A DNA stretch of 64,000 bases from Datisca glomerata (lineage: Eukaryota > Streptophyta > Magnoliopsida > Cucurbitales > Datiscaceae): the NCBI GenBank assembly GCA_003255025.1, contig QANY01000091.1:724219-788218 (forward strand). The letters run 5' to 3'. A program made the translations under genes and the position numbers. Numbering within the stretch: the first letter of the stretch is position 1; each line of letters starts with the position of its first letter. This document shows, one piece after another, positions 11,364 to 23,990 of this stretch. The notes beneath the pieces were generated by a model, which saw only the letters and a program-made list of their open reading frames with translations, did no database searches and was not told where the DNA came from.

Positions 11364-12102
11364 TGCATATTAAAATACTAGATTGAAAGCACGTGTGTTG
11401 TACGTGAGTATGAAACACTTGACAAATAACAAAAAAAAAATTTGTTTCATACAACAAATATAATAATATTTTGATAAATTGATAAAAAAATTATTACAAA
11501 CTAAGTAATATAAAAGACAAATTTTGTGAAAAATTCTAAAATAAATTAAGAACATGAGATACAATATAGGTAAAGAAAAAAATATGAAAAAATGAATATG
11601 AAATACTAGAGATATTATAAATGAGAAGTATGAACAAATGGTGGAAACATATGTTTTACATTTCATATGCGTAGATGCAAGGACACGAAGTAGGATACAA
11701 TAATTTTTCTTATTCGCTCAACATCCAAGATTAGCTTATTTATGTATTCACCAATTACAGGTTACAATAGATTTAATCTAGCAATTAAAACTCTATTATA
11801 ACATGTAATATTGAGCATCAATTAAACGAAACATCAGTTATAAAACTTAAGATTTCAAATTAAAGGAACACAATAATTTATTGAATATTAAATAATTATA
11901 AAATAGATACAATTTTTGGAGGGATCCAATTGACTTTTAATTGATATTTACATATTTATTAACACTCCAACTGTTATTAATCATGTAAATAGTAACGCAT
12001 GGTTATAATTAGGATATTGATTTCATAATCAATAGTTTTAAAACAATAATTATAAAAAAACTAATTATAATTCAATAGTTTTATTCTTCCAAAATCGTTT
12101 AT

Positions 12103-12122
12103 ATATATATATATATATATAT
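12103..12122. repeat. (TA)n microsatellite
   Basis: About ten uninterrupted TA repeats in AT-rich DNA. Confidence 0.95.
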
Positions 12123-13150
12123 AACTGGTCATGCCATTTAAATGAAACATCTTCAGTTGAAAATTGTATAGAAAATTGTCTAATATGTAAGTTGATGAAT
12201 GTTATTATATATTATTTATCAATTATTTTTATCTCTTATTAAATTGTTTTAAGAAGTATTCATTTTTCATTCTCTGTTTATCATTATGCAAATTATACTA
12301 TGTATCATATTTTGATATTTGACCATGACGATAATGTAATATAGATCATTATCTAACAACTTAAAAGAAAGTGCCTATTAATTAACTACTCAATTACTTT
12401 GATGCCTATAATTTTAAATTATAGAAAAAATTAGTAATTTTAAGTAAGAAGTAAGGGTAAAGTTGTCTAAGAATTTTTTTCTCCTATCCTCACTTTTGAA
12501 TATAGTAGGATAGGACATATGAGAACTTGTTGAACATAAAGTAATTGAATGCTAATGGGGTTAAAACCAAGAGAAATTCACAAGTGGCTAACAGTTTTAA
12601 GCAGAAGTCAAGTGTTAGTTTTTCAAAGCTTTTCTTCTCCAATGTCGTTAAGTGAATGATTAAAGATAATTTGAGCCATTGTTGAACTTCAGTTATACTA
12701 AAAGAATGTGAAGACAACTTTCTTTCATCGAGATCTTGACAAAGAGATTTGTGGTTCAACTAGAAGAGTTTTCATTCAAGGAAAAAAGCAACTCTAAAGG
12801 TTAAATACATCAATTATGGTTGAAACAAGCTTTAGACAATGATATTTAAAGTTAATCAGGTGACTATTAGATTTATATGGTTCAACACTACGGGTTTAAA
12901 GAAAATATAGTAGATAATTACATATACATAAAGGTGAGTGGAGTCAGTTTAAGGTTTTTATTTCATATGTGAATATTATTTTTATTGGCCCGATACCAAT
13001 AACTTATTAAAGAATTTTGATAGGAACGGTATGAGTATATGTTCACGATATTAAGATTCATCAAGACAATATAACTTGTACACTTTGATTTATCTCAATA
13101 GGATGGATGCGTTAAAGACCTTTAATATGGCGAATCGTTTCCTTGGTGAA

Positions 13151-15599
13151 GTTTAAATTGCAGAAGGGGTATATTTTTTTACCATTGTTGAGTAATTAAA
13201 AGAAAGTTCTCTCATATCAATTTTGCAGACACGTTGTAGGTGACAAATAAGTGAAACGACAATTGTAGAATACACCACATAACCGTATTTAGCCATAGAT
13301 GTTTATTCTTTTAGTTGAATGAGTTTTGAATTTTCTTCTTTGTTAAAAAAGTTGTAGAATGCACCACATAACCGTACACGTATGGCTATCTAGTATACAT
13401 CTATATATGCCATTTGTCAATTCTCTCCATCTCCAAAAGAAAACAAATGGCCAACACTTTTTGCTGTCTTTAATGAGCATAGACTTCCAATATTCAGCTT
13501 TCTGACAATAGCTAGAAGATTTTTCTTTGTTCTTTTTCTTTTCTTCCATTCCATATCTAGAAATAAAATAAATAATATCCCACAGATAAAAGTTCTATAA
13601 ATAGAAAAAACAAAATCAGGAAAATATCTAATTACTAGTTACATGTCCCTGCTTCGCACGTTCTTAGATATATATTAATATTTACGAAAATGTTTCGTCT
13701 TATGTAAACTATGATATCAATAATTAAAATTATATTTTTTAGAATTGCTGTTGTTTGAAAAGTTATTATCATAAAAAGTTTTATTTCTCCAATATCTGCC
13801 ATAAATTAAAATAGAAAATTAGTAAATATTGAGCAAACACTTGGGAGGAGATAAAGAGTAATCACGGGAAGAAAATAAATAGAAAAGTAAAAAAGCTAAA
13901 TCACTGAAAAAATAGTAGATTTTACTTGGAAATGATAATACTATACTCTCTTTAAATATCAAAATGAAACTATAAAAATGATATAACCCTAATGTTAATA
14001 AAAAGAATTCTATAAATACATCTCGAGATATATATAGTCCAAAAGCTTTCTCTTATTAAATCTTCTTCTTAAGCAATGTCTTCGGCACATCCAAATTTAT
14101 CGAACTACAACTCAAATCTCATAAAAAATATATTATGGTATGACCTCTTCAATTCACTTTGAATAATGTTAACAAATGGCTTTTTACCCTCTATCCAACT
14201 TTCATATGTTTAATTTCATTATTGCATTATCAATAAAAATATTGAAAAGTCATTACTTAATTTTCATATGTTTTAGCCGAAAGAATATTTTTTTTCTATA
14301 AAATTCTTTGATTTAATCTATTTTGCATAATTAACTAATAATTCATTTATTTATTCATCTCTACAATTTCAAATCACACTAACTAATATTTGTATATCTG
14401 ATTAGTTGATTATTCGAACATTAATATATTACATAATTATGAACTTTTAGTTTTTTATTACATTGTAAACCTAACAAATAACTATGATTGATTGTAAACA
14501 TTAAACTTTTCGGTTTGCATCCATGAAAATAGACCTTTCAATTTACATCTCATATTTCTTTATTTGCACATCAATTATTAATTATTGATAAATATGATTT
14601 CTGGATTTAACCTTTGAATTTCCCACCCATCATTGCAGTTAAGGTGCATTAAAAAATCCATTAACTCTGATTTTAGCATTTAAATACATATAATTTAACG
14701 AAATTTGTAATATAATATCATGAGTGGTTAATGACACATGTTAAAAAGTTAGATATGACACGTGACTCAATGTGAAGTGTTCATATCAAACTTTATATAT
14801 ATATATNTATATATGATTTGTATACATCAATGTTTTAGTTTCACAAGAAAATAATTTTAAAAAACTCATCCCCACAAAAAAAAATATCTTGTCCCATTAA
14901 TTAATAATGAATATGAAATCGAATGTTATAGCAACACTCAATATGATAGAGCAAATTTAGTTATAATTAGAAAACCTGTGATACTTTAGATTCAAAGGAA
15001 AAAAGTTGATGTGCCCTCAACGTAGCACGTGTCATTGACTTAAGAACTTTGTATGTGTTGAAGCAAAATTGGAGACGATTTTTTCAATATATGAGAGAGC
15101 TGTTTGACATTATCGAACAAGAACAGCAGCAACTTTACAACAACAGTGATGTTTCCAAGTGACAAGTTTCAATAATAAATTCCCATATTATATTAGGTTA
15201 CGTTGGTATCATTGTTATAACATCTTTAGTTGCTTTCTTGTTTTTTTGTCAAATTAGTAGTATTGAGTGTTGATCAATAATGTATAGACTAAAAATAATA
15301 AAAGAACAGTATATTCACTTTTTGTTGGGGCAAATTTCCTTCTTTGGAAAGAGACCAGTTGTTTTGGTAATAAGATTTAATGAAAATAAAAGTGTCTAAA
15401 ACATGAAGTATCTTTTTTCATGTAACGTTTAGGTCTTTTTGATTAAATTTTTTACGATAAATTATACCGACCTTCATTGTATTACCTTTTGAATGCGTTA
15501 ACACAGACATCCTCCTGTTTTTAATAGTTACACATAGCTCTGTCCTATAACTTAATGAAATGAAAAAAATTGACATTTCATCGGGTCCTGTACAAAATT
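13151..15599. other. AT-rich intergenic DNA
   Basis: No reading frame of recognisable type. A 20-base motif (gtagaat.caccacataaccgta) occurs twice, near 13265 and 13353. One ambiguous base is present at 14807 inside a TA repeat. I see no RNA gene. Confidence 0.5.
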
Positions 15600-15727
15600 T
15601 TCCCTCGTTCACTCTGAGAGGCGATTTTTCCACCCCTTTTGGGGTATGGTTTTTTGTCCACTTGATTTGAGTGGATGCTGGTCTTTCGTTGTGCTTCTTA
15701 AAGTTTCTGCTTCTTTGGGTCATGTTT

Positions 15728-16550
15728 ATGGATTCCATAACGAAGAAATGGGAGCAGCTCTCTCTCACAGAGGAAGAAAACGAGACTGTGGTAATACAAA
15801 GTGAAGAGGTAGCAAAGGAGCTGGACCCATCCAGATGCCTTCTTGGTAAGGTTCTCACCTATCATTCTGTAAACAATACGACCTTCAAGAATACTATGCT
15901 CCAGGTTTGGAACCTAAGAGAGAACGCCACCATTAGAGGTGTATGGGAAGCTTTGTTCCTCATCGAGTTCAAAGACGAAATAGACAAGAGAAAAGGTCCT
16001 CCAAAACGAACCATGGCACTTCGACAAGGCATTGGTGCTAATAGGAGACATGGTAGGTTTTCATCTCCCCTTGGACACCCGCCTGAATAGCTACAAGATA
16101 TGGGTAAGGGTCTTCAATCTCCCTGTTCTCTGTATGACTTCAAAAATGGCTGAGGTCATTGGAAATAATCTGGGAGAATTTATAGTTGTGGATGAGCACT
16201 TGGAAGGAGGCTCTACGGGAAATATCTTCGGGTTAGAATCAGACTGAATGCTTCGAAACCTCTGAGAAGGGAAATGAAAATCAGGGTTGATAACCAATCG
16301 AAAGTCTTATGGTGAGTTTTCAATACAAACGGCTGCCCAACTTTTACTACTCCTGCGGATGTGTAGACCATGTGGAAAAGGACTGCCCTGCTTGGAGAAA
16401 CAATTTGGGTCCTGGCTTAGAGCCCAATCAGGGAGGAAAGGTGTTAAAGAAGACAAATATGAGGGAGAAGGCAGCTCACCGAAAATAGAGGGGTACTCGA
16501 GGAGGATGGTTCGGGAAGCTGAATTCCCGGAAAAGAGGACAACAAAATAA
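15728..16550 (+). pseudogene. LINE ORF1 (DUF4283-like, zinc-knuckle RNA-binding protein), frameshifted
   Basis: The start MDSITKKWEQLSLTEEE is typical of plant LINE ORF1, followed by LLGKVLTYHSVN and VWNLRENATIRGV. The frame shifts near 16040 and continues as YKIWVRVFNLPVLCMTSKMA and LGEFIVVDEHLEGG, the core of DUF4283. After another shift, about 16338-16395 reads NFYYSCGCVDHVEKDCPAW. This is a CCHC knuckle whose first cysteine has become tyrosine. ORF1 proteins bind the element RNA; this copy cannot make the full protein. Earlier Met codons in frame (15671) are less consistent with the family. Confidence 0.7.
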
Positions 16551-17184
16551 GAGGAGATAGGCATTGGAAAGACTCAAACCCATGCCGACGGGAAGGACAG
16601 CACTGAAAACGCTGTAGAAAAGTCCAAAAAGGAGTAGTGCTGCATCAAGATCAGGTAACGATTTAAATTGAGATTCTGACGACAAAGGAAGGAGACGGCG
16701 GAGAAGGGAATGTTCCCCAATACACAATTGCCACGTCAGAAGCCAATGATTGTATGGCTTTGGATGATTTAGCGCACGTTTTGAAAATCATAGGAAACGA
16801 GGGCACCAGCCCATTAGGGCCTTAAGGCCACTTTTGGGCCCGAAGTAAAGCCTCTGGCTAAAAGGGGCCCACTCAGCACAATAAAACTTGCTTAATAACT
16901 AAAATGAGCCCAACTGTCATCAAGAACACCCAATCATGTGATCTTGCCACTACCAACACCGAAGGCACTTCGAAAAGTAATCTTAAGAAATTGAAGAGTT
17001 CACCACACAGGGAAGGAGAAACCCATTGCGAGTCTGTTACAAGCCAAGAAAATTGGTAGAAAGAGAAGGGCTTCCTATGAAGATCTCCTGGATAATGACA
17101 AGAAACACTGTTCCTCCTCCCATATTCCTGAGTCTAACATTCCAGCAATGAGTCTCCTCGATGCAGCTTGTTGCTCGCAATGAT

Positions 17185-20130
17185 CGTATTCAGCTAGAAT
17201 GTTCGGGGGCTTGAGAACCGTTAGGCATTCAAATCGCTCGAGATTCTCATCGCCGCTAAAGATCCCAAAATTGTATTCTTATCGAAGACTCGGGGCAACC
17301 AGAATAGAGGTAATTTCTTCCGCTTTCAGCTTGGATTTGATTCTATTTTTATGGTCCCTTGTAAGGATTTGTGCGGGGGGTGTGCTCCTCTGGAAACATA
17401 TAGTGGATCTGGAAATTCTATCCTTTTCGAAGGGCCATATTGATGCCTCGGTTAAAATGGAGGATGGCTTTATTTGGAGGCTTACTAGCTTCTACAGTAT
17501 TCAGGAGCAAAAGGAAAGAGACCATTCTTGAAACTTAATCCGTAAATTGGGTAATTCTGTGTCTCTACCGTGGCTTATCTGTGGGGATTTCAACGAAATT
17601 CTGGAAAATTCTGATAAGAGGGGGGGCTCCTAGAAATGAGAATTTAATGAAAAAATTTCAGGATACACTTAATGAATGTGGTCTTTTGGAGGTGGTATTT
17701 AGAGGACCTAAATTTACATGGAACGATAGAAGATCAGGCTCTGCAAATATTCGAGAACTCCTTGACCAAGGCTTCTGTGGTAGTTCTTGGAGATCTGCTT
17801 TCCCAATGGCCGTTATAGAACATGATCACTATTTGTCGGATCATAGAGCCTTGTTTTTCCACCTTTCCAGGGTGAATCCGGCCAGATGTGGTCTGAAGTC
17901 TTCCCGTAGATTTCATTTTGAATCGTTATAGGCAGAGAATGAGCAATGTAGTGGAGTGAATGAGGAAGCCTGGAAGCAGGTCCCTTCGAAACTAACATGC
18001 CTGCTGTTTTGTCTAAACTAAGTTGGTGGTCGGGCAAGGTTAAAGCTTGGGGGATGAGTAAGTTTGGCAACTTAAATAGGATGATCATCCAAACCTCGAA
18101 AGAGTTGGAGGACCTGTATAATAGGAATCCAGACTCAATTGATTGGGACCGAATGTTTCAGCTTGAATCCTAACTTAAAGACTTTCAGAAACAAGAGGAG
18201 ATCCTCTAGCATCAAAGATCTAGAGTTAACTGGTTGAAGTTTGGGGATCGAAACACAACATATTTTCATTCGAGAGCCTCTGAACGGAAGAGAAAGAATA
18301 CCATAGTGGGCTTATTTGATAACTCCAAGATCTGGAGAGAGAATCTTGATGAGATGGGCGCAATTATCACAGATTTCTTTGACTCCCACTTCCCGCCTTC
18401 CAATCCCTTGGAGGATAACTTAAGGCCTGTGATTGATGCATTGGATCATAGCATCACCAATGATTAAATCCTTCACCCGTCATCCCCTTTTACTAAGAAA
18501 GAAGTGTGATTTGCTTAAAAAAATATGCACCCCACTAAGTGCTCGGGCCTAGATGGTATGACAGCCATGTTTTTTCAAAAATACTGGAGTATCATAGGAG
18601 ACATCACCGAGTTTGCTTCAGCTGCCTTAATGAAGAAATGGACCTCAAACCGATAAACTTGATGTTGATCACCCTTATTCCCAAAGTTAAAGAATGTGAA
18701 GTTCACCAAAGACTTTTGCCCAATCAGTTTATGTAACGTGATGTACAATATAGTAGCTAAGACCATAGCTGATCTGCTGAAACCGATCCTCCCTGCTATC
18801 ATTTCAGAGAACCAAAGTGCCTTTGTGGGTGGGTGCCAGATAACGGATAACATTCTGACAGCTTATGAAATCATCCACTCCATGAGGAATCAGAAATCCA
18901 GTATTATAGGGATGACAGAGTTAAATGGAGCTATTTATTCACGGTTATGGAAAAAATGGGATTCCCTCCTAAATGGATCTCGCTGATTAGACGACGTGTT
19001 ACCTCGGTCAGCTTCTTTTTCATCCTAAACAGATCAGTGTATGGTAGCATCGTTCCTTCTCAAGGGCTTTGCCAAGGAGATCCTCTTTCCCCTATTTGTT
19101 TCTAATGTTCACGAAAGGCTTTTTGCAACTTGCTTATAAAAGCCTTGGAGAGTGGGGTGATTCATTGTAACCCAATTTTTAGAGGAGGCCCAACTATATC
19201 TCACATTTTCTTTGCGGATGATACTTTGGTCTTTTGCAGAGTGGGTGAAACCTCTTGCTATGGTATAGTTGAGGTAACTCTCATGTACGCGGCTGCCTCA
19301 GGTCAAATCATTAACCGAGATAAATCTGTCTTCACTTTCAGTCTGAATACTTCTCATGAAGGAGGCGATCCCTTGCTTCCAATCTGAATAATCGAGTAGG
19401 ACCTTGTTTTGAATCCTATCTGGGCCTCCCCACGTTTCTGGACTGGAGGAAAAAGGATGTGTTTGGCTATATTGTGTCAAAAATCAGAAAGCTCCTTATG
19501 AGTTGCAGAGAAAGACAATTCTCTATCGGAGGCAAAGAAGTGCTTATAAAAGCAATGATCCAGGCCATCCCTACCTACGCAACGAACTGTTTCCATTTTC
19601 CAAAAAGTCTGTGCAAGGAAACAGAGGCTATGACGTCTAGTTTTTTATGGGGATTTTCAAACTCGGGTGCGAAAATGCATTGGTCTTTGTGGAAGAAATT
19701 GTACTGCCCGAAAACAGAGGGACGGATCGGTTTTAAAGCCTTTGAGCTGTTTAACAAAGCCCTTTTGGCCAAGCAGACCTGGTGTTTGATAACCAACCCC
19801 ACGAGGCGGATGTCTAGGACCTTTGAAGCCAAATAATACTGTGGTGCAAACTTTCTTGATGCTGTTGCTCCCACCTATGCCTCCTTTACTTGGAAAAGCA
19901 TCATTCGGGGGAGGGTTCTTTTGCAAAAAAGTCTAAGATTATAAGGTTGTAATGGCCTCTCCATTAAGGCTTTTTGGGATTGATGGATCCCTGTACCTCT
20001 TACTTTCAGAGCTATCACTACCCCTCTGGATTTCTCTTCAAATATTCTTGTGGCTGATTTTATTAGGCCTTACGGTTGGAAAGCACAGCTTCTCTTTGAG
20101 TTTTTTTGCCAGGAGGATGTTGATCGGATC
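17185..20130 (+). pseudogene. LINE ORF2: endonuclease and reverse transcriptase, many stops and shifts
   Basis: The endonuclease starts near 17190 (NVRGLENR, then DPKIVFLSKTR) and continues with LPWLICGDFNEIL at about 17566 and WRSAFPMAVIEHDHYLSDHR, the SDH motif, at about 17850. The RT part has VNWLKFGDRNTTYFHSRASE (about 18226), a GPDGM-like motif (about 18550), NQSAFVGGCQITDNI (about 18810), [12 protein letters not shown] (about 19057) and the catalytic FADDT at about 19210. The palm block normally found after [12 protein letters not shown] is shortened and shifted ([17 protein letters not shown]), so the first catalytic Asp region is lost. The thumb-like part runs to 19836 (GGKEVLIKAMIQAIPTYA) and the frame reappears up to VADFIRPYGWKAQ and DVDRIM near 20130. 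Confidence 0.8.
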
Positions 20131-20136
20131 ATGGCC

Positions 20137-20750
20137 AATGCAGCGTCCTCATTCAGCTTGAAACTTTCAACAGGGGGAGGAGACCAGTGAGACAAATGAG
20201 CAGGCCGCTGGATATGGAGCCCTACTGAGTTCCGAGAGGAGCAACTCTCAACCTCCTTTAACAAGCCATCAACATAGTCCAGAATACCCTCCCCATTCCG
20301 AGAGAGCTTGCCGTGAATTATATCATTTCTGTTCCACCAAATTACCTCTCAAAGAAACAGAAATCTTGGGAAAGCCGAGACATGCAGGGCTCACTTAGCA
20401 TCCAGGAAAAAGCTAAGAACATCACCATTCTTAGGAAGGTTAAGAATAAAAGGGGAAAAGACCTCCACTCCTCTTTAGCCACCCTACAGAAAAATAGTGC
20501 TAGAACAGCAGTCTCTAATTTCTCACAGATTCTACAAAGGGGAGAGGTCTTAATACCCCGTGCATTCAGATTGCGAAAACAGGGGAGAGAATTGAGAGCA
20601 GCCCTCCAAGCAAAAATCTTAACTCTACTCAGCGTGGATAAATTCGAGAACAACTTCCACCAACTTTCAAATTGCAGCCTCGAGGATCCCTCAGCCAAAC
20701 TATCCGAGATAGCCACTCAATACCTGCTCTTGACTTAGTAAAAGCCATAT
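20137..20750 (-). pseudogene. Inverted LINE segment: zf-RVT domain and start of RNase H
   Basis: On the minus strand, 20716-20342 reads SRLQFESWWKLFSNLS, VKIFAWRAALNSLPCFRNLN and CRICEKLETAV. This is the reverse-transcriptase zinc-binding domain of plant LINEs. Further left on the same strand, about 20195-20140 reads HLSHWSPPPVESFKLNEDAA, the usual start of the RNase H domain. The flanking LINE sequence is on the plus strand: RT up to DVDRIM on the left, RNase H tail on the right. The segment is therefore flipped in place. Breakpoints are placed where one reading stops and the other starts, within about 15 bases. Confidence 0.85.
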
Positions 20751-20759
20751 TTATCATTG

Positions 20760-20939
20760 TGTCAGATTAGTTTTTCCGCGAAATATGACCAGAGGAGATT
20801 GTATTTCTATGTTGTCCTTGCTTAATTGCTCTATTTCTCATGTTCCTAGAGGTTGTAATGAGGTAGCAAATCGTTTAGTTAGATTAGCTTTGCTAGAAGA
20901 AAAGTTTTGTTTGAGGATTCTGTTCGGTGTTAATGAATG
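20760..20939 (+). pseudogene. LINE ORF2 C-terminal end (RNase H tail)
   Basis: In the plus strand, about 20835-20939 reads ISHVPRGCNEVANRLVRLAL, with a natural stop after FGVNE at 20939. The motif HVPR.CN..A..L...AL is the end of the RNase H domain in plant LINEs. The catalytic core of the RNase H is absent between the inverted segment and this tail. Confidence 0.8.
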
Positions 20940-20960
20940 AGTTTTGTATAAGAAAATTTG

Positions 20961-21589
20961 AATCTTCAATTGATGTCTCACTATTTCTTTATTCAATAAA
21001 TTATTTTTCACCTAAGAATGTTTTGTTCATTTCCGAGACAATTAACACACAGTTAATGATATGAGCAATTAATTTAGAATTTGACAAAGATTAATGACCT
21101 AAGAATGGTTTCTTAAAGAAATTGGGAGGTGGGTGCATTTTAGAAAGAAATTTTACTATACGGTTAAATCTATAGTACATGTAAATGAAGTTAAATGTTG
21201 AAGAAATTTGTTTGGATAAAACTTACCATATTTACCTAATACAATTGCTAAATTTTCCTTCTTAAATGTTAAGATAGAATATTTATAATTTTAAATTGAA
21301 TTATTAATAGTCAATTACATAATTTAATTCAATTACGATAGTTTGTATGAAATAAAAATAAGACACATGAAAAAAGAGTAATAAAATGTATAAAATATAA
21401 ATTTATTGGTTAGGATATTCAATTAAAATGAATATAGTTTAAAGCAACTATCTAGAACAAATTCTAAATAAACCACACACGCAAATGAGTTAGTGTTGGT
21501 TAAACTAAAATCATAGAAAGTGTCATGTCAGTCATTTATATTTCGTAAGGTATTTTTTAAATAATTCAAAATCTCTCTCTGATACCAAC
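20961..21589. other. AT-rich intergenic DNA
   Basis: No gene seen. The right end carries a minus-strand primer-binding site next to the LTR at 21590, so part of this may be leader sequence of a lost copia element. Confidence 0.4.
21577..21588 (-). other. Primer-binding site (initiator Met-tRNA type) of a minus-strand copia element
   Basis: The plus strand reads ctctgataccaa, so the minus strand reads ttggtatcagag, the usual copia primer site. It directly abuts the sequence ctgaaggaatcg that starts the LTR. Confidence 0.65.
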
Positions 21590-22457
21590 TGAAGGAATCG
21601 TTGCAGCGGAGAAATTAAATTTTGAAAAATTCGAAAAACTACCATTAGGAGGATAAAGATAAATATCTCATAGCGCGTGAAAATCAAAGTCTTATGATCT
21701 TTCTTGATATTTCTTGAATTGTTAACTAAAAACAAGAACGGGTGGATACTCAAAATTAAAATTGAAAAATTAGGTCTCCTTTACCAATTAAAGAAAAAAA
21801 CATGAAAAGAAATCTTATGAAAAAATTGCACACTTTGATTCTCACTTTCAATTTTTGTTCGGCTTACTTTTGAAAAAGAATTTCCTTTTCAACTTCAAAA
21901 CCTAAAACTAAAAAGTTACGTTTCAATTTAAAAACAAAACGGCAAGTCTCACCTTTTCATAAAGCCATGCAACGGTTTGTGAAAAGTGGCGGTTAGGATT
22001 TATGGTTCTTTACTTTTAAAAAAAAATTTAAGATTGAGCTTGTTCTTTATATCACTTGGTTGATTATTGTATCCATATTACACTACTTGGTAATTAAAAA
22101 ATTCAGTCAAAGCGTAACCCAAATCAGAGATTAGCAAGGGAACTATAATGATAAAAATACTCTTAACTACATAATTAAGAAACTCTACCGATTATACACG
22201 TAATCAGATTTATTAGTTATTAATTATGATTAACTCCACCATAATAAATCTAGCTAGAAATGTGTTCATATAATAATTTAAAACACATGAGAGATCCATC
22301 TTACCGAAATTATTTCCACCATATGATTAGTATACCAATATAGACGTCAATAAAAAAAAGTTGTCAATATTAATTAAAATGACTTTGCTTACTCAATCAA
22401 ATAAGCTTGAGCGTTCTTATTATTTTATTTAAACAAATTACTCTTGTGTATACCAAT
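21590..22457 (-). repeat. Copia-type LTR remnant, minus orientation
   Basis: It starts TGaaggaatcgttgcagcgg, a common LTR edge next to a Met-tRNA primer site. The far end is not clear. It may reach the gypsy LTR at 22458, which probably interrupted it. No second copy or coding region of this element is in the window. Confidence 0.5.
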
Positions 22458-23510
22458 TGAAAATAGTAAGTTGACTCATCACATATGACGTGTTAAGATG
22501 TACACGTGGTATTTAAACACAAGCTCATGTGACGCCTACGTTGCATGACGAGATTGATGTAAAGTAATAGTAAATATATTTCTAAGGAACACCCCTAGAT
22601 TTATAAAGGAGCTTAGCCCATTGATTAATTATACGTTAAGTTTCGTAATCCACCTTGAGCATAGTGATAAAAGCTCGAACGCTATCTCTTACCCGGGAAC
22701 AATCTCGGGGGCTTTGGTCTGGTAGGATTATGACAAGATTACGCTATACCAAGAGAGAGAAATCTCCCTGAATGGTATTCGGCCGGCTCATCCTCGGAAT
22801 CCGAAAAGAAAACAAAGAGTATGGCCTCCTTAGATGCTTTAGAAGTACACCATTTTGATAAAGAATGGTAAAAAAGAGCAATGCGCTCATCGAACCGCCC
22901 CTGGGTAAGCCCGGGGGCAGCTCCTCTTTGAGCCACCCAGGGGGTGGCTCCTCATTGATTGATCGTCCTCGAAATGGTTCTAGGGCGATTAATGCGGTCT
23001 TATAGTCTCTGTAAAGCCCAAAGGCGAGCGACATGGTCAAGCCCCCATCTGAGGTATGTGTTAAACATTAGTATAAACTTTCCATTTGTGAGTTGATGAT
23101 TCAACTGCTCGATGTCGTGAAGGCACGTTAGTTAAGGGCGTGAACAATGGCCACGTTTTATGGGCGTCATCACTTTTTATGAGTACGATCACATTTTAGG
23201 AGTGACCACGTTTATCACATGAATTTTATGTTGTTACAAATGACGAATTTCTTGGTCCCGTCTATGTAAGGGACCCTCGGTATCATTATGGAGGTCACCA
23301 CCATCATCATTACTCTCACATTTCCCTAGGCTAAGAAATCAGAGAATATTCCACACTTAGGATTCTCACCAATCTTATAGTAGCAAAGGCATTTGTCACC
23401 TTCTTAAGGTAGACATAGGGTGTTTGTCCTTCACCATTCATGTCACACCATTCTCACGTTCCCAAGCTTACGTGTCATTAGATCTTTCCATATCACCATA
23501 AAATCTGTCA
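22458..23510 (+). repeat. 5' LTR of the Tat-like element
   Basis: It starts tgaaaatagtaagttgactc and ends cataaaatctgtca just before the primer site. Alignment with the 3' LTR is good from the start to about 23433 (cctagatttataaa, attaattatacg, cgctatacca, ccaccatcatcattact). The last 77 bases have no counterpart. It contains a GC-rich direct/inverted repeat patch (about 22890-22960, cgcccctgggtaagcccggggg). The TATA-like site is altered (gtctatgtaaggg, about 23262). Confidence 0.8.
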
Positions 23511-23514
23511 ATAA

Positions 23515-23534
23515 TTTGGCGACTCACTTGGGAG
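23515..23534 (+). other. Primer-binding site of the Tat-like element
   Basis: tttggcgactcacttgggag resembles the tggcgactccactggggac primer site used by many plant Tat/Ogre-like gypsy elements. It follows the LTR end after a four-base gap. Confidence 0.65.
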
Positions 23535-23990
23535 TGACATGTCTAAACACATTTTTCGTTGAGCACGGCCAAACATGGAAGAATTACCATATCTTTATCC
23601 CATTTGGAAGGAGATAATATCAACCCGTCGATAGATAACCATGACTTGGAAGAGATTACTTCCAGAGAGAGGTCCAACCTCACCGTCGTCACTGCTGCCA
23701 CTATGACAGCGACAGAGCAGGGATCTGCAGGCTTCTAACGTAGAGAACAGCAAACTTCTGGGTACGCTGACCGCTCTCATCGTGGTTTCCTAAAAACCTC
23801 ATCCACCATCACTTGTTGTCCATATTGTCCCACCTCACATGACAAATCAGGTGGACACTTATAGGCCTATATCACCTACACATACCGAGGGTTCATTCGG
23901 ATCTGTGATGGAAAACAGTTACCAGAATGCGGGTCACTAAAGAAACCCCATAAACGCCATCATCCCGCCAACAGCCTTCCCGCTAAGGAG

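Larger units (their letters stand above)
10191..13150 (+). pseudogene. Ty1/copia internal region, highly decayed
   Basis: Only short islands are recognisable: an integrase-like HIDVRGPFDI at about 10677-10706, the block KIHKLDTEKC at about 11243-11272 that precedes the GY motif in copia polyproteins, and an RT-like VDNYIYIKVSGVSLRF near 12910. Everything between is full of stops and shifts. Order (integrase, then RT) and plus orientation agree with copia. There is no sign of a matching 3' LTR to the right. Confidence 0.5.
15600..20960 (+). mobile_element. LINE (non-LTR retrotransposon), decayed
   Basis: It contains, in order, a DUF4283-like ORF1 with a zinc-knuckle remnant, an AP-type endonuclease, a reverse transcriptase, an inverted zf-RVT segment, and the tail of an RNase H domain. 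This is the order of plant L1-type elements. Both ends are estimated from the coding content: no clear poly-A tail or target duplication was found, and the A/T-rich stretch near 20990 is a candidate 3' end. The copy has stops and shifts throughout and is dead. Confidence 0.85.

Noticed and set aside
15418..15858. 146-residue minus-strand frame opposite the LINE start
   Set aside because: Shadow of LINE ORF1, with no recognisable features.
20313..20738. 141-residue plus-strand frame in the LINE
   Set aside because: The opposite strand encodes a clear zf-RVT domain, so the plus-strand frame is its shadow.
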